10,717 nt of DNA, taken from NCBI GenBank assembly GCA_947460085.1, contig CANHGA010000051.1:1-10717 (forward strand). The letters are read 5' to 3'. Positions 1-5,290 of this stretch are shown piece by piece. A program made the position numbers and the translations under genes. The notes under the pieces were generated by a model, which had not been told where the DNA came from, made no database searches, and saw only the letters and a list, made by a program, of their open reading frames with translations. The number at the start of each line of letters is the position of its first letter. Position 1 is the stretch's first letter. This DNA comes from Synechococcaceae cyanobacterium (lineage in GTDB: Bacteria > Cyanobacteriota > Cyanobacteriia > PCC-6307 > Cyanobiaceae).

Positions 1-852
1 ATCCCAGCCCGGGCTGATGGCCTCCTGTTCACCCTTGGCCCCGTGCTGGTGCTGGTGCCAGTCATCCTGAGCTGGTTGGTGGTCCCCTTTGGCCAAAACC
101 TGCTGATCAGCAATGTGGGGATCGGCATCTTCCTCTGGATTGCCCTGAGCAGCATCCAGCCCATCGGTTTGCTGATGAGCGGCTACGCCTCCAACAACAA
201 GTACTCCTTGTTGGGTGGCTTGCGGGCCGCGGCCCAGTCGATCAGTTACGAAATCCCTTTGGCCTTGGCGGTGCTCGCCGTGGTGATGATGAGCAACTCG
301 CTCAGCACCGTCGATATCGTCAACCAGCAAAGCGGGGCGGGCATTCTCAGCTGGAACATCTGGCGCCAGCCGGTGGGTTTTGTGATCTTCTGGATCTGTG
401 CCCTGGCCGAGTGCGAACGCCTCCCCTTCGACTTGCCTGAGGCGGAGGAGGAACTCGTGGCTGGCTACCAGACCGAATACTCCGGGATGAAGTTTGCCCT
501 CTTCTATTTGGGCAGCTACATCAACCTGGTGCTCTCGGCCCTGCTGGTTTCGGTGCTCTATCTGGGGGGCTGGGGATTCCCGGTGCCCGTGGAATGGCTG
601 GCGGGCTGGCTAGGCCAATCGGTGGATGCGCCCCTGGTGCAGGTGATCACAGCCTCTGTGGGCATCGTGATGACCGTGCTCAAGGCCTATTTGCTGGTGT
701 TCTTTGCCATCCTGTTGCGCTGGACCGTGCCCCGGGTGCGGATTGACCAGTTGCTTGATTTGGGCTGGAAGTTTCTGCTGCCCATTGCCCTTGTCAATCT
801 CCTGGTCACGGCTTCTTTGAAGTTGGCCTTCCCCATGGCTTTCGGCGGCTAA
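1..852 (+). CDS. ndhA: NAD(P)H-quinone oxidoreductase subunit 1 (NdhA), 5'-truncated by window edge
   Basis: NdhA is the NuoH/ND1-type membrane subunit of thylakoid NDH-1. It sits where the peripheral arm meets the membrane arm and helps form the plastoquinone chamber. The frame is open from base 1, so the gene enters from outside the window; the first ATG at 43 is internal. The 283 visible residues are the C-terminal three quarters or so of a protein that is usually about 370 residues long. The family signature is clear: the loop reading ERLPFDLPEAEEELVAGYQ followed by TEYSGMKFALFY, rich in conserved acidic residues, lies between hydrophobic segments and matches the quinone-site loop of NuoH. 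Several other membrane helices are visible, including one at the C-terminus. The stop is TAA at 850-852. It is the first gene of the visible ndhA-I-G-E run. There is no sign of damage. Identification is very secure. Confidence 0.97.
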   Translation: MPARADGLLFTLGPVLVLVPVILSWLVVPFGQNLLISNVGIGIFLWIALSSIQPIGLLMSGYASNNKYSLLGGLRAAAQSISYEIPLALAVLAVVMMSNSLSTVDIVNQQSGAGILSWNIWRQPVGFVIFWICALAECERLPFDLPEAEEELVAGYQTEYSGMKFALFYLGSYINLVLSALLVSVLYLGGWGFPVPVEWLAGWLGQSVDAPLVQVITASVGIVMTVLKAYLLVFFAILLRWTVPRVRIDQLLDLGWKFLLPIALVNLLVTASLKLAFPMAFGG

Positions 853-936
853 CGCCGGCACCAGTCATCATGGGCTTGGCTTGTTGCTCCTGTCCCGTTC
901 CATTCCTCCGCTCCGCGCCCTCTCCCCTTTCAATCC
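853..936 (+). other. pyrimidine-rich ndhA-ndhI spacer with no Shine-Dalgarno
   Basis: These 84 bases separate ndhA from ndhI. The last 56 (881-936) are about 82% pyrimidine on the sense strand, and no purine-rich Shine-Dalgarno sequence precedes the ATG at 937. The spacer resembles the one before ndhE: both contain CTCCGC, then GCCCTCTCC, then CCTTTC. I see no hairpin followed by a T run, so nothing suggests that transcription stops here. An unstructured pyrimidine-rich leader could favour initiation through ribosomal protein S1, but that is inference. Confidence 0.4.
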
Positions 937-1569
937 ATGTTCGGGTTCCTTAAGAAAGTCGGCGACTACACCCGTGATGCGGTGGGAGCGGCCAATTACC
1001 TCGCCCAGGGCTTGGGGGTCACCTTTGACCACCTGCGCCGTCGGCCGATCACGGTTCAGTACCCCTACGAAAAGCTGATTCCCTCCGAGCGCTACCGGGG
1101 GCGTATCCACTACGAATTTGATAAGTGCATCGCCTGTGAGGTGTGTGTGCGGGTGTGCCCGATCAATTTGCCGGTGGTGGATTGGGTGATGAACAAGGCC
1201 ACCAAGAAGAAGGAGTTGCGGAATTACTCCATTGATTTTGGGGTGTGCATCTTTTGCGGCAACTGTGTCGAGTACTGCCCCACCAACTGCCTCTCGATGA
1301 CAGAGGAGTACGAATTGGCGGCCTTCGATCGCCACAGCCTCAATTTTGACAACGTGGCCTTGGGCCGTCTCCCCACCAGCGTGACCAGTGATCCCGCCGT
1401 TGTCGCCCTGAAGGAGCTGGTTTACCTGCCCAAGGGCGTCATGGATCCCCACGGGGTCGATCCGAGTGCTCCCCGGGCGGGCAAGCTCCCTGAGGAGGTG
1501 CTTGCCACCCTGCCCCAGGCGACCCCGACAGCCCAGGTGACCCAGACAACCGAGGAGACCCCTTCATGA
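937..1569 (+). CDS. ndhI: NAD(P)H-quinone oxidoreductase subunit I (NdhI), 2x[4Fe-4S] ferredoxin-type
   Basis: NdhI is the peripheral-arm iron-sulfur subunit of NDH-1 (NuoI/TYKY family). It carries two [4Fe-4S] clusters that pass electrons towards plastoquinone. Two ferredoxin-type motifs are complete: C64-x2-C67-x2-C70-x3-C74 (CIACEVCVRVCP) and C104-x2-C107-x2-C110-x3-C114 (CIFCGNCVEYCP). The N-terminal 40 residues form the usual amphipathic part that docks on NdhA. After about residue 150 comes the cyanobacterial C-terminal extension, ending in a Pro/Thr/Gln/Glu-rich stretch (191-210) that looks disordered. The 210-residue length fits cyanobacterial NdhI. The start at 937 gives the expected MFGFLKKV beginning. 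The TGA stop overlaps the ATG of ndhG in ATGA, which suggests translational coupling. Confidence 0.98.
   Translation: MFGFLKKVGDYTRDAVGAANYLAQGLGVTFDHLRRRPITVQYPYEKLIPSERYRGRIHYEFDKCIACEVCVRVCPINLPVVDWVMNKATKKKELRNYSIDFGVCIFCGNCVEYCPTNCLSMTEEYELAAFDRHSLNFDNVALGRLPTSVTSDPAVVALKELVYLPKGVMDPHGVDPSAPRAGKLPEEVLATLPQATPTAQVTQTTEETPS
1552..1557 (+). promoter_or_regulatory. Shine-Dalgarno of ndhG inside the ndhI tail
   Basis: GAGGAG lies 8 bases before the ndhG ATG at 1566 and is formed by two consecutive Glu codons (residues E206-E207) of ndhI. With the ATGA stop-start overlap it supports ribosomes passing directly from ndhI to ndhG. It is the clearest Shine-Dalgarno in the ndh run; ndhI and ndhE have none. 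Confidence 0.6.
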
Positions 1570-2168
1570 CCATCGCCTCCACCACCCAGCTGATCTGTTT
1601 TGGGGTCCTTGCGGCCACCCTGGTGTTGGGTTCCTTGGGTGTGGTGCTCCTGCCCAACATCGTCTATTCCGCCTTCCTCCTTGGAGGGGTGTTTCTCTCG
1701 GTGGCGGGGCTCTACCTGATGCTCAACGCCAGCTTTGTGGCGGCGGCCCAGGTGCTGGTCTACGTGGGAGCAGTGAATGTGTTGATTTTGTTCGCGATCA
1801 TGCTCGTGAACAAAAAGGAAAACCTTGAGGCCATCCCCGGTTTAGCCCTGCGCCGGGTGCTCTCTGGGGCGGTATGTGCCGGCTTGTTCGCCCTGTTAAT
1901 TCGGGTCGCCTTCATCACGCCGTGGCCCCTGCCGGGACCAGAACCTGTTGGCGAAGATGCCACGATTCGCATTGGCGAACATCTGTTCAGCGATTACCTG
2001 CTGCCCTTTGAGTTGGCCTCGGTGTTGCTGTTAATCGCCATGATTGGCGCCATCGTGTTGGCCCGTCGGGATGTCATTTCCAGCGATATCGCCACGGGCG
2101 ACCCGGTTGATCAAGGCCTCATTGAGAAGGCACGCACGCCCTTGCTGCTTGATAGGACGCCCCGGTGA
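1566..2168 (+). CDS. ndhG: NAD(P)H-quinone oxidoreductase subunit 6 (NdhG)
   Basis: NdhG is the NuoJ/ND6-type membrane subunit of NDH-1, next to NdhE at the root of the proton-pumping arm. The 200-residue protein shows the NuoJ pattern: a first helix at about 8-28, further helices to about residue 80 with the conserved segment VAAAQVLVYVGAVNVLILF (58-76), a helix at about 97-117, a polar loop rich in Pro, Gly and acidic residues, and a last helix at about 148-166 (LASVLLLIAMIGAIVLARR). The hydrophilic C-terminal 35 residues are typical of cyanobacterial and plastid NdhG. The start overlaps the ndhI stop by four bases and has a GAGGAG ribosome site. The reading frame is intact. Confidence 0.96.
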   Translation: MTIASTTQLICFGVLAATLVLGSLGVVLLPNIVYSAFLLGGVFLSVAGLYLMLNASFVAAAQVLVYVGAVNVLILFAIMLVNKKENLEAIPGLALRRVLSGAVCAGLFALLIRVAFITPWPLPGPEPVGEDATIRIGEHLFSDYLLPFELASVLLLIAMIGAIVLARRDVISSDIATGDPVDQGLIEKARTPLLLDRTPR

Positions 2169-2229
2169 CTGTCCCAACCCCTTTTCGTTCCCACTCCGCT
2201 TCGCCCTCTCCTAGCCCTTTCTTGCTCCG
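2169..2229 (+). other. pyrimidine-rich ndhG-ndhE spacer with no Shine-Dalgarno
   Basis: This 61-base gap is about 82% pyrimidine on the sense strand. It has no purine-rich ribosome site before the ndhE ATG at 2230. The order CTCCGC, GCCCTCTCC, CCTTTC (within 2194-2221) also appears in the spacer before ndhI. There is no terminator-like hairpin, so transcription probably reads through. Confidence 0.4.
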
Positions 2230-2559
2230 ATGGACCCCAGCATCTCCTCCACGATCCCCCTCGAGGCCTACCTGGCGTTGGCCGCGGTGCTCTTCTGCAC
2301 AGGTGTTTGGGGGCTGATCAACAGCCGTAATGCGGTGCGGGTGTTGATGAGCATTGAGCTGATGCTGAATGCCGTGAACATCAACTTGATGGCCTTCTCG
2401 AATTACCTCGATGGCCAGCTGATCCGGGGCCAGGTGTTCACGATCTTTGTGATTACCGTCGCTGCTGCGGAGGCGGCTGTGGGCCTGGCGATCCTGCTTT
2501 CGCTCTACCGCAACCGGGAAACGGTGGATATGGAGCGCTTCAACCTGCTCCGTTGGTAG
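2230..2559 (+). CDS. ndhE: NAD(P)H-quinone oxidoreductase subunit 4L (NdhE)
   Basis: NdhE is the NuoK/ND4L-type three-helix subunit of the NDH-1 membrane arm and carries acidic residues of the proton channel. At 109 residues it has the family's usual length. Three hydrophobic segments lie at about 11-31, 37-57 and 68-92. The two membrane glutamates typical of NuoK are present: E43 in MSIELMLNAVNINLMAF and E81 in FVITVAAAEAAVGLAI. The C-terminal ending with NLLRW is common in cyanobacterial NdhE. It is preceded by a pyrimidine-rich leader without a Shine-Dalgarno and followed after 12 bases by nadK, so the two are probably on one transcript. Confidence 0.97.
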   Translation: MDPSISSTIPLEAYLALAAVLFCTGVWGLINSRNAVRVLMSIELMLNAVNINLMAFSNYLDGQLIRGQVFTIFVITVAAAEAAVGLAILLSLYRNRETVDMERFNLLRW

Positions 2560-2571
2560 CCGGCCTGTCCC

Positions 2572-3522
2572 ATGCTGCTTGAGCGGGTCTGGTTGATTGC
2601 GCGCTCTGGTAGCCAGGCGGCCCAGCGCCAGGCCAAGCGCTGCGCCGAAGATTTACGCCGCCAGGGAGCCCATGTGGTGACGGCCCAAAGCGGCCTCTAT
2701 GCGAACCCATTTCCGGGCCTGCTGGCCACCGAGGACGCGCTCCCCGATCTGGCCTTGGTGCTGGGGGGAGATGGCACGGTCCTGGGGGCGGCCCGCCATC
2801 TGGCGCCGCTCGGGGTGCCGATCCTCAGCTTCAACGTGGGCGGGCACCTGGGCTTTTTGACCCATGAGCGCCAACTGCTCAAACTCAGCGGTGAAGAGGA
2901 CTGCCTCTGGGATCGGCTCCGGGATGATCGCTTTGCCATGGAGCGGCGCATGATGCTCCAGGCCCATGTGGAACGGGGTAGGACCTACGGATTGGACGGT
3001 GGTTCAGGCGGCCCCCAGGAGGACCTTGAGGAGACCCATCTCGCCCTCAACGATTTCTATTTCCGCCCCTGTCTCGATGAGGTGTCACCCACCTGCGTCC
3101 TCGAGTTGGAGATTGATGGCGAGGTGGTGGATCAATACCGCGGCGACGGCCTGATCATCGCCACCCCCACCGGTTCCACGGGCTATGCCATGGCAGCAGG
3201 TGGGCCGATCCTCCATCCCGGCATTGAGGCGATTGTGGTGAACCCGATTTGCCCGATGAGCCTCTCGAGCCGGGCCGTGGTGGTGCCGCCGCGTTCCCAG
3301 CTCTCCGTGTGGCCCCTGGGTGAAACCAGCCGCCGGGTGAAGCTCTGGAAGGACGGAGCCCACGCCACCCAACTGGAACCTGGGGATCGGGCCATGGTGC
3401 AACGCAGCTCCCACCCCGCCCTCCAGGTGGTGCTGGAACAAAGCCCGTCCTATTACCGCACCTTGACGCGCAAACTGCATTGGACCGGCAGCCTTGTCGC
3501 CGCAGAGCCCTCCCATAACTAA
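2572..3522 (+). CDS. nadK: NAD kinase (NadK/PpnK)
   Basis: NadK phosphorylates NAD+ to NADP+, using ATP or in some bacteria polyphosphate, in the cytosol. The 316-residue protein shows the family motifs in order: GGDGT at 65-69 (nucleotide site and catalytic Asp), NVGGHLGFL at 88-96, GDG at 191-193, the glycine-rich TPTGSTGY at 198-205, and the beta-rich C-terminal domain beginning around HPGIEAIVVNPICP (215-228). A Gly/Glu-rich insertion at about 138-154 sits between the domains and looks like a surface loop. Cyanobacteria usually carry two nadK genes; which one this is cannot be settled from the sequence alone. It begins 12 bases after ndhE and ends 5 bases before the CYTH gene, so it probably belongs to the ndh operon, tying NADP+ supply to NDH-1 expression (inference). 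No strong Shine-Dalgarno precedes it. Confidence 0.96.
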   Translation: MLLERVWLIARSGSQAAQRQAKRCAEDLRRQGAHVVTAQSGLYANPFPGLLATEDALPDLALVLGGDGTVLGAARHLAPLGVPILSFNVGGHLGFLTHERQLLKLSGEEDCLWDRLRDDRFAMERRMMLQAHVERGRTYGLDGGSGGPQEDLEETHLALNDFYFRPCLDEVSPTCVLELEIDGEVVDQYRGDGLIIATPTGSTGYAMAAGGPILHPGIEAIVVNPICPMSLSSRAVVVPPRSQLSVWPLGETSRRVKLWKDGAHATQLEPGDRAMVQRSSHPALQVVLEQSPSYYRTLTRKLHWTGSLVAAEPSHN

Positions 3523-3527
3523 GTCCC

Positions 3528-4052
3528 ATGGCCCTCGAGATTGAACGGCGCTTTCTGGTCCACGGGGAGCAGTGGCGGGAGGCGATCCGTTGGCAGGCCC
3601 AGCTACAGCAGGGCTATCTCGTGAGCGGACCCGAGGGGTTCACCGTGCGGGTGCGAACCGCCAAGCAGGAGGCGTGGCTCACCCTCAAAACGGCAGGCTC
3701 GGCCAATGGTTTGGTGCGCCAGGAGTTCGAGTATCCGATTCCCCTGGAGGATGCCCGCAGCCTGCTGGATCTGGCGCCGAGCCAACTCAGCAAATGGCGC
3801 TATGGCCTCAATTGGCCCGGCGGCGATTGGGTGCTGGATGTGTTCGAGGGCAGCAATGCCCCCTTGGTGGTGGCGGAGGTGGAGTTGCAGGATCCCGAGC
3901 AGCCTGTGCCGATTCCAGCCTGCTGCGTGCTCGAACTCACCGGTCGCCCTTCCCTCAGCAATGCGGCCTTGGCCCAGCACCCCCTGGCCGATTGGCCTGA
4001 GCATCGACGCCAGCAGTTGCTTTCAGGCGACCCGGCCTGGGCCGATGCCTAG
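3528..4052 (+). CDS. CYTH-domain (triphosphate tunnel metalloenzyme) protein
   Basis: This 174-residue protein is a stand-alone CYTH domain. The fold is an eight-stranded tunnel that binds triphosphates and metal; characterised short bacterial members are mostly inorganic tripolyphosphatases, while others act on nucleotides or thiamine triphosphate. The N-terminal signature ExExK appears as E4-I-E6-R-R8, with Arg in place of the usual Lys. Other tunnel residues are visible: R41 and R43 in VRVRT, K54 in WLTLKT, E66 and E68 in RQEFEYPI, K89 and R91 in SKWRYG, D104 and E107 in LDVFEG, and E117 and E119 in AEVEL. The last 25 residues lie outside the core. The gene follows nadK by 5 bases and closes the plus-strand run. 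Its TAG stop shares CTAG with the stop of the opposing regulator gene. The family call is secure; the substrate is unknown, though inorganic triphosphate is the best guess. Confidence 0.9.
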   Translation: MALEIERRFLVHGEQWREAIRWQAQLQQGYLVSGPEGFTVRVRTAKQEAWLTLKTAGSANGLVRQEFEYPIPLEDARSLLDLAPSQLSKWRYGLNWPGGDWVLDVFEGSNAPLVVAEVELQDPEQPVPIPACCVLELTGRPSLSNAALAQHPLADWPEHRRQQLLSGDPAWADA

Positions 4053-4312
4053 GGATGGCTGGTGTCGATGGCGCAGCAGTTGAAGCCATCGCGGCAGATC
4101 TTGCCGTTGTCCATGGCCCAATTCAGCAAGGCCACCCGATTTTTGGCACCCGTTTTGGTGAAGATATTGCTCACGTGGTTGTCCACGGTGCGCTTGCTGA
4201 TCGTGAGGACCTGGGCAATCTCCTGGTTGGTGAGGCCCCGGGCTACCAGCTCAACGATCTCGGTCTCCCGCTCTGAGATGGCCGGCTCCCGGCTGTCGTA
4301 CGCGCGATCCAT
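4049..4312 (-). CDS. small LuxR/GerE-type HTH regulator, PedR-like
   Basis: This is a transcription regulator made of little more than a LuxR-type (GerE) helix-turn-helix domain, with no receiver domain. The domain runs from ISEREXEIVEL-type sequence through GLTNQEIAQVLTISKRTVDN to the last helix near ALLNWAMDNG. After it comes a short tail with three cysteines (KIC-x5-CC). The longest frame starts with ATG at 4360 (103 residues), but that would overlap the divergent metF start at 4346. The second ATG, at 4312, gives 87 residues, has a purine-rich AGGGTGG just upstream, and leaves a 33-base gap to metF, so I chose it. In this numbering the cysteines are C73, C79 and C80. Small size, lone HTH and C-terminal cysteines recall PedR of Synechocystis, which responds to photosynthetic electron flow through thioredoxin. 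The PedR assignment is inference; the LuxR-type call is secure. Confidence 0.85.
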   Translation of the reverse strand: MDRAYDSREPAISERETEIVELVARGLTNQEIAQVLTISKRTVDNHVSNIFTKTGAKNRVALLNWAMDNGKICRDGFNCCAIDTSHP

Positions 4313-4345
4313 CCCCCACCCTGCAGGCTTGGGATCACTGTAGGC

Positions 4346-5290
4346 ATGGCGTTGCCGCATGATGGGGCTTGCTCAACAAGGGTTGGCTTGCTGCTCCAAC
4401 AGGCCTTGGCCAGCGGACAGTTGGCCATCACAGCGGAAGTTACGCCGCCCCGCGGGGGGGATCCCAGCCGAACCTTGGCGGCGGCCAAGGCCCTGAAGGG
4501 TTGGGTGCATGCCGTCAACGTGACCGATGGCAGCCGAGCGGTGATGCGGATGAGCAGCCTGGCGATGTGCCGCTTGCTGCTCGATGCAGGCATTGAGCCC
4601 GTGCTGCAGCTGGCCTGCCGGGATCGCAATCGGATTGCCCTGCAGGCGGATCTGCTGGGGGCCCACGCCCTGGGTTTGCGCAATGTGCTTTGCCTCACCG
4701 GCGATCCGGTGCGCGCCGGCGACCAACCGGGGGCCAGGCCCGTGAATGAACTCGAGGCGGTGCGGTTGTTGCAACTGGTGAGCCAGCTCAATGGGGGCAT
4801 CGACCCGGTGGCAGGGGAGCTGCCCGATGGGGCGACGGCCCTGTTTGCGGGGGCCGCTGCCGATCCCCAGTCGCCCAGCTGGAGCGGCCTTAAAAGCCGG
4901 GTTGCCCGCAAGCAAGCCGCTGGAGCGCGCTTTCTCCAAACCCAGATGGTCACCGATCGCCCGGCGCTCGAACGCTTTGTGGACGAGATCGCTGGACCCT
5001 TGGGGATCCCCGTACTGGCGGGGGTTTTCCTGCTCAAGTCGGCGAAAAATGCGGCCTTCATCAACCGGGTGGTGCCCGGCGCCAACATCCCCCAGGCTGT
5101 GATTGATCGCTTGGCCGGGGCGGCCAACCCGGCTGCCGAAGGGGTGGCGATTGCGGCGGAGCAGGTTGCCAGCTACCTGGAGCTAGCCCAGGGGGTCCAT
5201 TTGATGGCGATCAAGGCAGAAGAGCGAATCCCAGAGATCCTGCGGTTGGCCGGGTTGGGTCCTTTGGCAGGGGTCAGTTCGATCCCGTAA
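4346..5290 (+). CDS. metF: methylenetetrahydrofolate reductase family protein (MetF-like)
   Basis: The product is a single-domain flavoprotein of the MTHFR family. It is expected to reduce 5,10-methylene-THF to 5-methyl-THF, the methyl donor for methionine synthesis, in the cytosol. The 314 residues form one barrel domain with the family landmarks in order: TAEVTPPRG at 29-37 with the active-site Glu (E31), HAVNVTDGS near 55-63, a CLTGDP motif at 116-121 with the Asp (D120) that contacts the flavin, and ARFLQTQMVTD at 194-204 with the folate-site Gln. There is no C-terminal regulatory domain, as usual for bacteria. The sequence departs from E. coli MetF (TGDP instead of RGD), so the electron donor may differ. 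The ATG at 4346 is used; a start up to about 12 codons later cannot be excluded. It lies divergent to the PedR-like gene, and its last 17 bases overlap the end of the opposing sugar nucleotidyltransferase gene. Confidence 0.88.
   Translation: MALPHDGACSTRVGLLLQQALASGQLAITAEVTPPRGGDPSRTLAAAKALKGWVHAVNVTDGSRAVMRMSSLAMCRLLLDAGIEPVLQLACRDRNRIALQADLLGAHALGLRNVLCLTGDPVRAGDQPGARPVNELEAVRLLQLVSQLNGGIDPVAGELPDGATALFAGAAADPQSPSWSGLKSRVARKQAAGARFLQTQMVTDRPALERFVDEIAGPLGIPVLAGVFLLKSAKNAAFINRVVPGANIPQAVIDRLAGAANPAAEGVAIAAEQVASYLELAQGVHLMAIKAEERIPEILRLAGLGPLAGVSSIP

Noticed and set aside
43..45. ATG/GTG-type start near base 43 as the true start of ndhA
   Set aside because: The frame is open to base 1 and the residues before it (PARADGLLFTLGP) match the NdhA family, so the gene begins outside the window.
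868..1452. 194-codon open frame on the minus strand opposite ndhI
   Set aside because: It mirrors the ndhI codons, including both cluster motifs, and has no credible start signal or domain.
5271..5290. GTTCGATCCC, resembling a tRNA T-arm
   Set aside because: The five bases on each side of the loop do not pair, and no acceptor stem, D-arm or anticodon arm is present. It is the end of metF.
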